Shown: one piece after another, positions 54,194-63,854 of the stretch
Numbering within the stretch: the stretch's first letter is position 1
Layout: each line of letters opens with the position of its first letter
NCBI GenBank assembly: GCA_020073485.1
Contig: JAIQFB010000020.1
Coordinates: forward strand, 1 to 64,000
Source of the DNA: Terriglobia bacterium
Lineage (GTDB): Bacteria > Acidobacteriota > Terriglobia > Acidiferrales > UBA7541
Direction: 5' to 3'
DNA: 64,000 nt
Notes under the pieces: generated by a model
What the model was told of the DNA's origin: nothing
The model's input: only the letters and a program-made list of their open reading frames with translations
Database searches by the model: none
Made by a program: the position numbers and the translations under genes

Positions 54194-57100
54194 TTAGACA
54201 GGCGGCATCCCTTTGATGGGCGCTGCCGAATGGGGGGATCCCTGGCCTTCGAGAAAGCCGGCGTGCTTGCGCCGCCGGAAGCGCAATTGCAGGCGGTCCA
54301 TATAGAGGTAAATTACCGGAGTCGTATAGAGAGTCAGGACCTGGCTGACCAGCAAGCCGCCCACAATGCTGATGCCAAGCGGGCGGCGCATTTCCGAGCC
54401 GGTGCCGGTCATCAGCGCCAATGGCAATCCGCCAAAAAGCGCCGCCATCGTGGTCATCATGATCGGGCGGAACCTCAGCAGGCAGGCCTGATAGATCGAT
54501 TCCTCCGGGGTCTTTCCCGTGCGCTCTTCTTCCACCGCGAAGTCGATCATCATGATGGCGTTTTTCTTGACGATGCCGATCAGCAGGATGATTCCGATGA
54601 TCGCAATCACGGTCAGTTCGGTGCGGAAGGCCAGCAAGGCCAAAAGCGCTCCCACGCCGGCCGACGGCAGCGTCGAGAGAATCGTGACCGGGTGGATATA
54701 ACTTTCATACAGCATGCCCAGGACGATGTACACGGTGATGAGCGCGGCCAGGATGAGCCACGGCTGTGTCGACAGCGAAGACTGAAAGGCCTGCGCATTT
54801 CCCTGGAAGGTCGGATGGATATCCGCCGGGAGTCCCATGTGCAGGACGGCTTGCTGGATTGTGGTCACGGCGTCGCCCAGTGCCACGCCCTCGGCAAGAT
54901 TGAACGAGATAGTTACGGCGGGAAACTGCCCCTGATGGTTCACCGAGAGCGCCGTGTTTCTGGTCTCGTAGTGGGTAAAGGCGCTGAGCGGGATCTGACT
55001 GCCATTGGACGATCTTACGTAAAGTCCGCGGATGGCGTCGGCGCTGTTGCGAAAGGCCGCGTCCACTTCCATCACCACGTGATACTGATTGAGCTGCGTG
55101 TAGATGGTGGACACCTGGCGCTGGCCGAAGGCGTCGTAGAGCGTGTTATCGATGGCTCGGGGTGAAATCCCCAATCGCGAAGCGGTGTCGCGGTCAATCG
55201 CGAGGTTCGCCTGCAAGCCGTTGGTTTGCTGGTCGCTGGCAATATCGCGCAACTGTGGTAGCTGCCTCATCTGTTCCGCCACGCGAGGCGCCCATTCCAG
55301 CAAGTCAGCGAGATTTTCGCTCGACAGAGTGAATTGATATTGCGAACTGCTGATGCGCCCGCCGACGGTGATGTCCTGATACGCACGCAGGAACAGTGTG
55401 GCCCCCGGAACCGTGGCGAGCTTGGGCCGCAGGCGCGAAATCACCTGATAGACGCTAACGTCGCGCTGGTTGAGCGGCTTGAGTTCGATCTCCATGCCGC
55501 CCGTATTTTCCGCGCCGCCCCCGGTTTCGCCGATCATGCTTTTGATCGCAGGGTCGCCTATCACGATATCGGTATACTGCTTCAACTTCTGCTGCATTGC
55601 GGGGAAGGAAGTGTCCTGCGCTCCCAGCATATTTCCGGCGATCAGCCCGGTGTCCTGCTGGGGGAAAAATCCCTTGGGGATGGCGACATACAAATAGAGG
55701 CTTAAACAGATCGTCGCGCCCGTAACGGCGAGCATGAAGGGCTGGTGGCGCAGAACCCAGCGCAGGCCCGCGGCGTAGGTCTCCACGGCCCAGAGAAACA
55801 CGCGCTCGCTGGCCTGATACAGTTTCCCGTGCTTGATTTCCCTTTCCGATTTCAGGAACTGCGCGCACATCATGGGCGTGGTAGTGAGCGACACGCACAG
55901 GGAAACGGCGATGGCCACGCTCAAGGTGACCGCGAATTCCCGGAAGAGTCTTCCGATGACACCGCCCATCAGCAAGAGCGGAATAAATACCGCGATCAGG
56001 GAAAGGCTCATCGACAGGACCGTGAATCCGATCTCGCGCGAACCCTTCATTGCCGCTTGTACGGAAGAATCCCCGGCTTCGAGATAACGGGAAATGTTTT
56101 CGATGACCACGATCGCGTCGTCCACCACGAATCCGGTGCAGATCGCCAAGGCCATGAGAGAAAGATTGTCGAGGCTGTAATGCAGCAGGGACATCACGCC
56201 GAACGTGCCAATGATGGACAGAGGCACGGCGATGCTCGGAATTATCGTGGCCCATGCATTTCGCAGGAACAGAAAAATCACCATGACCACCAGCGCGACC
56301 GTCAACAGCATGGTGAATTCGATATCCTTGACGGACGCTCGAATGGTGGTGGTGCGGTTGAAATTCGTGCCGATCTCGACCGTGGGCGGGATGGAGGCGC
56401 GCAATTCCGGAAGCAGGGCCATGATGCTGTCCACGGTTTCGATGATATTGGCGCCTGGTTGGCGTCCGATGCCCATGGTCACTGCAGTTTTGCCGTCGGC
56501 GTAGGCGGAGTTGCGAACGTCTTCGATTCCTTCCGTCACCGTCGCGATGTCGCTGAGCCGGACGGGAGCCCCATTTCTATAAGCAATAATCAGCGGCACG
56601 TACTGCTCGGGTTTGAGAAGCTGGTCGGTGTCGTTCACCAGCCAGCGGTTGGTGCCATCTTCCACACTGCCCTTCGGAGAGTTCGCATTGGCCGACCCGA
56701 GCGCGGCGCGTACTTCCTCCAAACCGATCCCATAATGCGCCAGCGCGTTCGGATTGACGTCCACACGAACCGCGGGTTTGGCTCCCCCGGAAATCCGGAC
56801 CAGTCCCACGCCGGGCACCTGGGATATTTTTTGCGCCAGGAAGGAATCGCACAAGTCATACAGGCGGCCTCTGGAAAGCGTGTCCGAGGAAACGTCCAAA
56901 TCCAGAATGTCTGATTCGGCGGGATTCACTCTGCGGTAAGTGGGCAAGGTGGGCAGTCCGGCGGGTAATTGTCCCGCGGCAGCATTGATGGCCGCCTGGA
57001 CGTCGCGCGAGGCGGCGTTGATGTCGCGATCCAGATCGAATTGCAGGACGATTCCCGTGGTGCCCAGCTGGCTGGTGGACGTCATCTGCGTGACGCCCGC

Positions 57101-57322
57101 GATGCGCCCGAACTGGCGCTCGAGCGGCGTGGCCACGGCCGAAGCCATGGTTTCCGGGCTTGCGCCCGGGAGCCCGGCGCGAACAAAAATGGTGGGGAAA
57201 TCAATGTGGGGCAGAGCTGCGACGGGAAGAAAATAGAAGCCCACGCCGCCGGCAAGCAGTATCGCAACACTCAGTAAGGAAGTGGCAATGGGCCGCCGGA
57301 TGAATGGCGCTGAGATATGCAT
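54194..57322 (-). CDS. RND-family efflux pump inner-membrane subunit (MdtB/MdtC type)
   Basis: A 1042-residue proton-driven transporter of the AcrB/MdtB family. It has 12 TM helices in the usual 1+5 and 1+5 arrangement with two large periplasmic loops. The proton-relay Asp pair sits in TM4 (VVDDAIVVIENI, D401/D402). The N-terminus (SAPFIRRPIATSLLSVAILL) and 'FPTIFVRAGLPGASPETMAS' match multidrug RND pumps. No membrane-fusion or outer-membrane channel gene is in the window, so it is an orphan or partners elsewhere. Substrate is unknown. Confidence 0.93.
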   Translation of the reverse strand: MHISAPFIRRPIATSLLSVAILLAGGVGFYFLPVAALPHIDFPTIFVRAGLPGASPETMASAVATPLERQFGRIAGVTQMTSTSQLGTTGIVLQFDLDRDINAASRDVQAAINAAAGQLPAGLPTLPTYRRVNPAESDILDLDVSSDTLSRGRLYDLCDSFLAQKISQVPGVGLVRISGGAKPAVRVDVNPNALAHYGIGLEEVRAALGSANANSPKGSVEDGTNRWLVNDTDQLLKPEQYVPLIIAYRNGAPVRLSDIATVTEGIEDVRNSAYADGKTAVTMGIGRQPGANIIETVDSIMALLPELRASIPPTVEIGTNFNRTTTIRASVKDIEFTMLLTVALVVMVIFLFLRNAWATIIPSIAVPLSIIGTFGVMSLLHYSLDNLSLMALAICTGFVVDDAIVVIENISRYLEAGDSSVQAAMKGSREIGFTVLSMSLSLIAVFIPLLLMGGVIGRLFREFAVTLSVAIAVSLCVSLTTTPMMCAQFLKSEREIKHGKLYQASERVFLWAVETYAAGLRWVLRHQPFMLAVTGATICLSLYLYVAIPKGFFPQQDTGLIAGNMLGAQDTSFPAMQQKLKQYTDIVIGDPAIKSMIGETGGGAENTGGMEIELKPLNQRDVSVYQVISRLRPKLATVPGATLFLRAYQDITVGGRISSSQYQFTLSSENLADLLEWAPRVAEQMRQLPQLRDIASDQQTNGLQANLAIDRDTASRLGISPRAIDNTLYDAFGQRQVSTIYTQLNQYHVVMEVDAAFRNSADAIRGLYVRSSNGSQIPLSAFTHYETRNTALSVNHQGQFPAVTISFNLAEGVALGDAVTTIQQAVLHMGLPADIHPTFQGNAQAFQSSLSTQPWLILAALITVYIVLGMLYESYIHPVTILSTLPSAGVGALLALLAFRTELTVIAIIGIILLIGIVKKNAIMMIDFAVEEERTGKTPEESIYQACLLRFRPIMMTTMAALFGGLPLALMTGTGSEMRRPLGISIVGGLLVSQVLTLYTTPVIYLYMDRLQLRFRRRKHAGFLEGQGSPHSAAPIKGMPPV

Positions 57323-57571
57323 GGGGGTTAACTCAGCATGTTAGTCCAGGTCCGCTTCCACAATCTAACCAAATAATTAGGATAGTCGAGATGTGAACTA
57401 ACTTTCGCATAACCGCCTCTTTGGCCCATATGTTGAGGTTCCCGACGGTCTGGGAATGGTAAGCCGTCTCCCTGAAAGTTATCTGAATTCGCGCCCGCAA
57501 TTGGAGCGCGCACTGTATTCCGTCGCCGCCGGCCAAACGAGGCGGCAAGGCTACTGATTTGGAATGGTGGG
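57323..57571. other. Upstream region of the RND pump, no gene seen
   Basis: This 249-bp space lies between the pump start and the 3' end of the aroK-linked gene on the same strand. It is relatively A/T-rich at about 57355-57395, where the pump promoter should lie. No clear motif stands out. Confidence 0.45.
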
Positions 57572-58330
57572 TTATTCCCGTTGGATAGTTACTTTTGAAA
57601 AAGGGACATCGATGCGCACCAGGCGGTGATTGGCGTCCAGGTAAAGCAGAATTTCCAGGTCCGTGGAACTGACCCGCATGGCTGTGTAGGTTGCATTTTC
57701 GACCTGCTGCGGGCCAATCGACTCCACTGAAATGCTTCCCGGAGTCAGGTCCTGCGGGATCACGACGGGAAAAGTCTGCTTTCCGCCGACCTTCCAATCG
57801 TACATTTGCGCGAGCACGGCGTACTGGTGGTAGAGATTGTTGTCGAGCACGGCGATATGCGGCGTCTCGAACTTGAAGTCCTTCATCAACGGCGAGGCCG
57901 CTCCCATGCTGGCCGAGCATTTCGCCGTGCCGTTGTCAAAATCTACGATCCCGGTGGCTTTTTTCTGCGCTTCGGCCGACCACTGGTACCGAATGGGCGA
58001 GCCGTCGGCGGAAAGTTTGAGCTGGCCGTTCGCCTTGATGTCCGTGCCTCCGGGCGCGTGCGCCGTGGTCGAGCCATGCGCCGTCCAGGTGTCGCCCGTT
58101 CGCGAAATCTCAAACTCTTCCTCGCCGAGGGCTTGGCCATCGAGCAGGATGCGGAATTTTCCCTTGTCCGGCGTAAAGACACCCGCCGCAGCAACGGCCG
58201 GCACGCTTTTTTCTTTTTGAGGGGCAGAGCGCGGGCTAGGCGCCGCGGCGATTTCCGCGATTCCAGCTGCCAGGGTGAGAACAACCAACCACACAAGCGA
58301 TGGCGTGCGAGTTGTTGTCGCGAATCTCAT
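57572..58330 (-). CDS. Exported protein of unknown function coupled to aroK
   Basis: A 252-residue protein whose start ATG (58328-58330) overlaps the aroK stop in an ATGA junction. A signal peptide (about 1-30, ending 'IAEIAAA') precedes a beta-rich domain with 'GKFRILLDGQALGEEEFEIS', 'LKLSADGSPIRYQWSAEAQK' and 'LEILLYLDANHRLVRIDVPF'. It resembles acidobacterial DUF6134-like or lipoprotein-localisation-factor-like folds, but I cannot name the family. Translational coupling suggests it is made in step with AroK. It is the last gene of the sigma module 2 operon. Confidence 0.75.
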   Translation of the reverse strand: MRFATTTRTPSLVWLVVLTLAAGIAEIAAAPSPRSAPQKEKSVPAVAAAGVFTPDKGKFRILLDGQALGEEEFEISRTGDTWTAHGSTTAHAPGGTDIKANGQLKLSADGSPIRYQWSAEAQKKATGIVDFDNGTAKCSASMGAASPLMKDFKFETPHIAVLDNNLYHQYAVLAQMYDWKVGGKQTFPVVIPQDLTPGSISVESIGPQQVENATYTAMRVSSTDLEILLYLDANHRLVRIDVPFSKVTIQRE

Positions 58331-58959
58331 ACGATCGAAGCTCCGGGCAATTTTCCGTCCGCGGGCGCGCCCGCGGAGCGGCCGAAGATACCGAGGGCGA
58401 GAATCTGCTCGACCACCCGGATGGGCTCTCCGCCGCTCGCGACGCGGTAGTCCGCCTGCTGATAATACGGCAGGCGTTCCTGATAGAGCTTGCGAAAACT
58501 GCTTTCGTCGCGGAACAAAGGCCGGCCGCCCATCAGGACGCACCGCTGCAGCAATTCCTCCATGGGGCAATCGAGCCAGACCAGGACTGCGCCGGAACCC
58601 TGCGGAGACAAACCCGATTCACGCAGCAGCGCGGCGTTGCGAGGCTGCGCAAATGTGCCACCGCCGAGCGCCAGAACCAGGCGCGTGTCGCGCTCGGATA
58701 CCGAACCCAGAATGCGTACAAGGCATTCGTGCTCGATATCGCGAAATACCGCTTCGCCTTTCTGCTCAAAAATTTGGGAAATGGGAAGGCCGGTGAGGCG
58801 CTCGATTTCGTCGTCCAGGTCGATGAAGCGCCAGGCCAACTGGGCGGCCAGCAGGCGGCCCACCGTGCTTTTGCCTGAGCCCATGAAACCGGTCAGGCAA
58901 ACCAAACGGCATTCCGGGACAGGCCCCGAGGGCTTGTATGATGGAGAAAGTTCCTGCAA
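58327..58959 (-). CDS. aroK: Shikimate kinase
   Basis: A 210-residue kinase that phosphorylates shikimate at the 3-OH in aromatic amino-acid synthesis. Motifs are Walker A GFMGSGKSTVG, the shikimate-binding 'DLDDEIE' and 'FRDIEHE', the Walker B-like 'LVLALGGGTF' and the lid 'MGGRPLF'. The C-terminal 20 residues extend beyond the usual length (about 170-180). The DUF4097 gene ends 15 bp upstream and the gene after it overlaps, so aroK lies inside an ECF sigma/anti-sigma operon, an unexpected place for a core biosynthetic gene. Confidence 0.95.
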   Translation of the reverse strand: MQELSPSYKPSGPVPECRLVCLTGFMGSGKSTVGRLLAAQLAWRFIDLDDEIERLTGLPISQIFEQKGEAVFRDIEHECLVRILGSVSERDTRLVLALGGGTFAQPRNAALLRESGLSPQGSGAVLVWLDCPMEELLQRCVLMGGRPLFRDESSFRKLYQERLPYYQQADYRVASGGEPIRVVEQILALGIFGRSAGAPADGKLPGASIV

Positions 58960-58974
58960 GCGGTTCCGAGCGCG

Positions 58975-59850
58975 CTAATCGCGCTTCAGAATTTTAATTG
59001 TACCACTAAAGGAAGTGAGCTCGACCTTGGCGTGTCCGTCGTTCATGGTGCCAAACAGGCTATGCCCGAATTTGGACTCCGCATGAGGGCTTCCGTGCGT
59101 GTCCGGCTTGAAGGAAGCCTGGTTGATCACGTCGCCCTTCAGCGAGTTGGCGCGCACGTCGAACGAATCGCTGGAGGAGAAGTGAACTTCGATGGTGCCG
59201 CTGAAATTCTTCATGATGTAAATGCCGCGGCTCAAAAAGCTGCCGTCGAACAGGATGTTTCCGGAGGAAGTCTGTACGCGCACGCTGTCGAGAGAGGGGT
59301 CGACCATCTGCATGTTGCCGCTGATGGAGTTGGCTTCCAGTTTTCCGGAGCAGCGCGTGCAGACCAGCGAGCCGTCGATGGTCTTGGCCACGATGTAGCC
59401 GTTCACGTCGGTGAGCTGCAGGTTCGCGCCGACGGTGTCGAAGGTCATGTCGCCGTGCACGCTCTCGACGGTCACGTTCCCGGAGTCGGTGCGCACGTTG
59501 AGCTCGCTCTCGACCGGAACGGTAATATCAAAATCCGTCTTGAGGTCGCTGGCGGAAACCTCTCCGGTATCCTGCGTCGCGATCTCCACGCGGTTCCCGG
59601 CCTCCTCGGTTTCCACGGCATTCTTGCCGCTGCCGTTGGTCCAGGAGACCAGAACTTCGTTCTTGGTCCAGGCCTTCACCTGAATCCGCCCGTTGGAATT
59701 CCGCACCGTGATTTTGGGTTTGGCTTGCACGACAAAATGTTTCTCGGCGCGATCGGCGGGATCGGCCTTCGCGGGAGAAGCGGACAGGACCAGCCCTGCC
59801 ATCACCAAACCGAGTGCACCAGCCTTGATAACGTTGCAAGATACGCTCAC
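58975..59850 (-). CDS. DUF4097-family exported adhesin-like protein
   Basis: A 291-residue protein starting at GTG 59850, overlapping the anti-sigma stop by GTGA. A signal peptide (about 1-29, ending 'ASPAKA') is followed by a DUF4097 beta-helix-like domain with repeated short strands ('ITVRNSNGRIQVKAWTKNEV', 'LNVRTDSGNVTVESVHGDMT', 'SGKLEANSISGNMQMVDPSL'). It is shorter than, and lacks the TonB domain of, the related protein at 50863-52680. The function of DUF4097 proteins is not established, but they recur with ECF/anti-sigma pairs. Confidence 0.88.
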   Translation of the reverse strand: MSVSCNVIKAGALGLVMAGLVLSASPAKADPADRAEKHFVVQAKPKITVRNSNGRIQVKAWTKNEVLVSWTNGSGKNAVETEEAGNRVEIATQDTGEVSASDLKTDFDITVPVESELNVRTDSGNVTVESVHGDMTFDTVGANLQLTDVNGYIVAKTIDGSLVCTRCSGKLEANSISGNMQMVDPSLDSVRVQTSSGNILFDGSFLSRGIYIMKNFSGTIEVHFSSSDSFDVRANSLKGDVINQASFKPDTHGSPHAESKFGHSLFGTMNDGHAKVELTSFSGTIKILKRD

Positions 59851-60533
59851 TGCAGTCCTCCCGTCACATTACGATTCATGGCCGTGGCCAGCAATTCGGC
59901 TTTCTGTTCATAGGCCCCGTACAGGTATTCGCGCGCCATCTCGTTGTCCGGCTGTTCGCGGACACTGTTTTCACACATGGCGATAAAATGGTCAACGACG
60001 CTCAGGTTGCGCCGGAACGAATCGGTCACGGCGGCGTTCTGCTGCCGCAATTCCGGAAGCAAGGCATTTCCGAACGCCTGAGACTCTTCCTTGAATTCTT
60101 TTTCCGCCGAGAGAATCGGAGCGCTGTCCGACAGGGGCGCCAGCGGCGAATGCACCGCCATCGGTGCGGAGCCCGATTGATAACCGACCAGGGCGGCCGC
60201 GGCAAGAATTAAGGAGAGAAAAGCGCCGGCCAGAGCGGGGCGCTGGAACGCGGCCCACCATCCGGGCTTCAGGCTTGCCGCCACCGGGCGCTGGGCGTTT
60301 TGAATTTCTTCCGCATCGATCTGGTTGCGCAGGGAAATCCACACGCGTTCGGGAACCGGAAGTTCCTCGGCGCCTAGCTCCAGCGCGGCGTCGCGAATCG
60401 CGCTGAGATCGGCGGCCAGAAAGCGGCACGATTCGCAATCCTCCATGTGGGCTAGCGCGGGTTGCGGCAGCGCGGCTTCGTCCTGCTGTTCCAGAATCCG
60501 TTCAAATTCATCGCACTTGATTTTCGTCGTCAT
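59847..60533 (-). CDS. zf-HC2 anti-sigma factor (module 2)
   Basis: A 228-residue single-pass membrane protein; the start ATGACGACG at 60533 has a CAGGAAAG ribosome-binding site, and an ATG at 60554 is less good. The N-terminal HMEDCESC (H-x3-C-x2-C) zinc motif matches zf-HC2 anti-sigma factors. The TM lies at about 100-120 (ALAGAFLSLILAAAALVGYQ). The periplasmic part is helical ('EFKEESQAFGNALLPELRQQ') without the HEAT repeats of the module 1 homologue. It lies 85 bp after the sigma gene and overlaps the DUF4097 gene. Confidence 0.9.
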   Translation of the reverse strand: MTTKIKCDEFERILEQQDEAALPQPALAHMEDCESCRFLAADLSAIRDAALELGAEELPVPERVWISLRNQIDAEEIQNAQRPVAASLKPGWWAAFQRPALAGAFLSLILAAAALVGYQSGSAPMAVHSPLAPLSDSAPILSAEKEFKEESQAFGNALLPELRQQNAAVTDSFRRNLSVVDHFIAMCENSVREQPDNEMAREYLYGAYEQKAELLATAMNRNVTGGLQ

Positions 60534-60618
60534 TGCTTTCCTGTTCCACTTCATTCCTGCATTTTTCCAATTCCGATTCCACTGCCTGGGTTCCCATTCC
60601 AGGAAATGCTCCCGAAAC

Positions 60619-61230
60619 CTAGGCGGATCCGCCGGCTTCGGATTTCGCGGCCTGGCGTTCCTGCCGCGCCTGGTTCCGCAGGGTTTCCTGCAAGAGTTCC
60701 CTCAAGCGCATGCGCGCTTTGTGCAATTGCGATTTCGAGTTTCCGATCGAGCAACTCATCAGCCCCGCGATTTCATTGTGCTCAAAGCCCTGGATATCGT
60801 GCAGCACGAACACCTGCTTGTATCCGGGCGGCAACTGTTCGATGGCGCGTTCCAGGTGCACGCGGTCAATCGAGCCGGAAAGCAGCAGATCGGGTGCGCC
60901 AAGTTCCCTGCGCGGCCCGCTGTTCTCATCGTCGGGATCGTTGGTCTCATCCAGCGGAGTCTCCGCAAGAGTTTTCTTGCGAAGCTTCATCAAGACCACG
61001 TTGACGGCCAGGCGATGCAGCCAGGTGGAAAATGCGGACTCGCCGCGAAACGTCGCGATCTTGCGATACAACTGCAGAAAGGCGTCTTGCGTGAGATCCT
61101 CGGCCTCAGCCGTGTTTCCGACCATGCGCAGACACAACGCATAAACCCGCCGGCTATGAAGCCGGTAAATGCGTTCAAACGCGCCAGCGTCGCCCTGTTG
61201 GGCGAGGCGGATGGCCTCTGCCTCAGTCAT
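60619..61230 (-). CDS. ECF sigma factor (module 2)
   Basis: About 203 residues from ATG 61230; GTG 61263 is an alternative 11 codons earlier. Region 2 has '[20 protein letters not shown]' and '[20 protein letters not shown]'. Region 4 has '[20 protein letters not shown]' and '[20 protein letters not shown]'. The C-terminus is Arg/Gln-rich. It is clearly of the same broad ECF class as the sigma at 48940 but not a close copy. It heads the sigma-anti-sigma-DUF4097-aroK-unknown operon. Confidence 0.93.
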   Translation of the reverse strand: MTEAEAIRLAQQGDAGAFERIYRLHSRRVYALCLRMVGNTAEAEDLTQDAFLQLYRKIATFRGESAFSTWLHRLAVNVVLMKLRKKTLAETPLDETNDPDDENSGPRRELGAPDLLLSGSIDRVHLERAIEQLPPGYKQVFVLHDIQGFEHNEIAGLMSCSIGNSKSQLHKARMRLRELLQETLRNQARQERQAAKSEAGGSA

Positions 61231-61433
61231 ATCGCTGGTATCGGTTTGTCTCGTGCGGGTCACCGTACCCGTCGGGACGCATCCGAGTTCTGGTTGTGGG
61301 ATGCCACCCTGCCTCCGTGAGTTGCATTCATTTAGATTCGATTGTGTTGGATTGGTTTCGATTACCCGGCCTATTTGCCCCGCTTACCCTGGATAGCCCG
61401 GTTTCCGCAAACATCGCAGCCGCTATTCCGTAT

Positions 61434-62141
61434 CTAAGGCTCCCCCGGTCCTGGATCCACCGCTAGAAGCGCCGGAACCAGGGCCACCAGCCTGCGCCGG
61501 AAGGGTTCCAGTTCCTCGGCAGGCAGGGCACAGAAAAACGATTTCAGAACCACGGTCGTCTCCCCCATGCACGTGTTCAGATCATAGCCCCGGACTTCCA
61601 GTTCCCGCCAGGCGCGTTCGGAGAACAAAGGGCTTCCCTGGGCGGCTTTCACTATGATCGAACGGGTTTCCCTCTGCAATTCCCCTATGATTTCCTCCAG
61701 CGAATTCAGCTTATGGAAGAAACGGGTGCGGCTGCTGAAAACGGCCTTGGCCAGCAAGCCACTTATGGTGGATATTCTCTGCGCGGTGGCGCCCCGGAAA
61801 TTGGAAGAGGCCAATGGAGATACGTTGGGCAACGTCCCAAAATGGGAACCATGCTCTTTAATCGTGTGAACCACAAGGCTTAAGCGATTGGCGAGACGGT
61901 CGAAAAGATCCGCGAATACTTCGGAATATTCCATCGCGCGTTCAAAGTCTTTTCGCTCACAAAGAGAGAGGGCTTCGTCTAAGGTAATGTTCAGAATGAC
62001 GTTGGAGGATTCCAGGTCGCCGCGCGTGGCGTCAAAGAGCCGGTCCATCTCATTGGGCAACCAGGCGAACCAATCCTCGCGCACAGAACGGAAACGTTGC
62101 CTGGCACGCTTGGCGCCGATCACTCCCAAGGAGACCCCCAC
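61434..62141 (-). CDS. Conserved-looking protein of unknown function
   Basis: A 235-residue soluble protein, largely helical, with no signal, TM or catalytic motif that I can recognise. It contains 'LFDATRGDLESSNVILNITL', 'FADLFDRLANRLSLVVHTIK' and a C-terminal 'FFCALPAEELEPFRRRLVAL'. Codon usage matches its neighbours, which supports a real gene. It is divergent from lysS by 108 bp and lies 204 bp upstream of the sigma gene. I do not assign a function. Confidence 0.7.
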   Translation of the reverse strand: MGVSLGVIGAKRARQRFRSVREDWFAWLPNEMDRLFDATRGDLESSNVILNITLDEALSLCERKDFERAMEYSEVFADLFDRLANRLSLVVHTIKEHGSHFGTLPNVSPLASSNFRGATAQRISTISGLLAKAVFSSRTRFFHKLNSLEEIIGELQRETRSIIVKAAQGSPLFSERAWRELEVRGYDLNTCMGETTVVLKSFFCALPAEELEPFRRRLVALVPALLAVDPGPGEP

Positions 62142-62249
62142 CGACCCTGACAGGGACTCACGGGACTATATCACATTGTGCAAGGCTTGGCGTTCCTTGC
62201 CAGCCACCGGGTCACCCGCTATACTTCCGACCTTTGAGGAGAGAGCCCC

Positions 62250-63854
62250 CTGTTACCTTTTGAGCCGCTCGACCAGTATCTCCAACGTCAAAAGAAGCTT
62301 GCCGAGATCGAGGCTCGCGGGTTCGAGGCCTATCCGCACAAATTCGATTGGACGGCAACGCCGGCGGAATTGGTCGAAAAGTATGCCGCGGCGGACCACG
62401 ATGCTCTGGAGGCCGCCAAGCCTCCGGTGCGCGTCGCTGGACGCATCCTGACTCTTCGCCTGCACGGGAAGGCCGGCTTCGCGCATATTTCCGGCTCCGG
62501 CCAGCGGCTGCAGATCTACGTGAAGCTGGACATCGTGGGTGCGAAGGCGTTTGAACTGTTCCAATTGATGGACTTGGGAGACCTGATCGGCGTAAACGGC
62601 CATTTATTCCGCACCCGGACCGGTGAACTCACCGTTTGGGTTACCGAGCTTGCGCTGCTGAGCAAATCCCTGCTGCCTCTTCCGGAAAAATGGCATGGCC
62701 TTTCGGATGTCGAAATTCGGTATCGCCAGCGGTATCTCGACCTGATTTCCAATGAAAAGGCGAGAGCGATTTTCTACCGGCGCGCGCAAATCGTCCGCGA
62801 GCTGCGGCGATTTTTCGACGCGCGTGGGTACATTGAAGTCGAAACCCCGGTTATGCAGCCGATTGCCGGCGGAGCTGCGGCGCGGCCTTTTATCACTCAC
62901 CACAACACGCTTGATCTCGATCTTTATCTTCGCATCGCGCCAGAGCTCTACCTCAAGCGGCTGGTCGTCGGCGGGTTTGATCGCGTGTACGAGATCGCTC
63001 GCAATTTTCGGAATGAGGGCATCTCCACCGCACACAATCCCGAATTCACCATGCTCGAGTTCTATCAGGCTTACAGCGATTACCAGGACTTGATGGCGCT
63101 CAGTGAAGAACTCTTTGCACACCTGGCACAGGAAGTAACCGGATCGACGGTGGTGAAATACGGCGAGCACGAGCTTGATTTCGCCAAGTTCCAGCGGCTC
63201 TCGATGCGCGAGGCCGTCTGCCGCTACTGGCCGGCGGGTGCTGCTCCTGCGCCTACCGTTGCGGAACTGGCGGCGCCGGGCGGGCCGCGTTCCGCCGCCG
63301 AGCGCTACAACGGGTGGGCGCAGTCGCATGGGCGCGAGCCTCTTGCGGACCTGGCCGGACAAAAAGACGGGCAGATCACCGGACTTTTATTTGAGACTCT
63401 CGCCGAGTCTCATCTGATTCAGCCCACGATCTTGTACGATTTTCCCACCGACATTTCGCCACTCTCGAAATGCCGCCGGGACGATCCTTCGCTCGTCGAG
63501 CGCTTTGAAATCTATGTTGCTGGGATGGAACTAGGCAACGCTTTTTCCGAATTAAATGATGCCGCCGAGCAGGAACGCCGCTTCCGCCAACAGGTCGAAG
63601 CGGGCGGCGAGGAAGTGCCGCGCGAAGTGGACATGGATTACATCCGCGCGCTGGCGCACGGAATGCCGCCGACAGCCGGCGAAGGCATTGGCATCGACCG
63701 CCTCACCATGGTGCTCACCGACTCGCATTCCATTCGTGAAGTTATTTTGTTTCCGCTGCTCCGGCCGGAAATTCCGGGAGAAGGTGGCGCGGCGGGCGAA
63801 CCGGCGGATCCTTCTCCACAACTTCCCACGCATCCTCCGGACGACAAAAAATGA
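62250..63854 (+). CDS. lysS: Lysyl-tRNA synthetase (class II), apparent CTG start
   Basis: A 534-residue enzyme charging tRNA-Lys. In-frame homology ('[20 protein letters not shown]') extends back to 62250, where the only reasonable start is CTG, eight bases after GAGGAG. The frame is closed by TGA at 62235, and no ATG, GTG or TTG lies between. The next TTG (62370) would remove about 40 residues that align with LysRS. The anticodon-binding OB-fold is about 60-165. Class II motifs are '[20 protein letters not shown]' (motif 1 area), '[20 protein letters not shown]' (motif 2) and '[20 protein letters not shown]' (motif 3). The stop overlaps the next gene in an ATGA junction. Confidence 0.93.
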   Translation: MLPFEPLDQYLQRQKKLAEIEARGFEAYPHKFDWTATPAELVEKYAAADHDALEAAKPPVRVAGRILTLRLHGKAGFAHISGSGQRLQIYVKLDIVGAKAFELFQLMDLGDLIGVNGHLFRTRTGELTVWVTELALLSKSLLPLPEKWHGLSDVEIRYRQRYLDLISNEKARAIFYRRAQIVRELRRFFDARGYIEVETPVMQPIAGGAAARPFITHHNTLDLDLYLRIAPELYLKRLVVGGFDRVYEIARNFRNEGISTAHNPEFTMLEFYQAYSDYQDLMALSEELFAHLAQEVTGSTVVKYGEHELDFAKFQRLSMREAVCRYWPAGAAPAPTVAELAAPGGPRSAAERYNGWAQSHGREPLADLAGQKDGQITGLLFETLAESHLIQPTILYDFPTDISPLSKCRRDDPSLVERFEIYVAGMELGNAFSELNDAAEQERRFRQQVEAGGEEVPREVDMDYIRALAHGMPPTAGEGIGIDRLTMVLTDSHSIREVILFPLLRPEIPGEGGAAGEPADPSPQLPTHPPDDKK

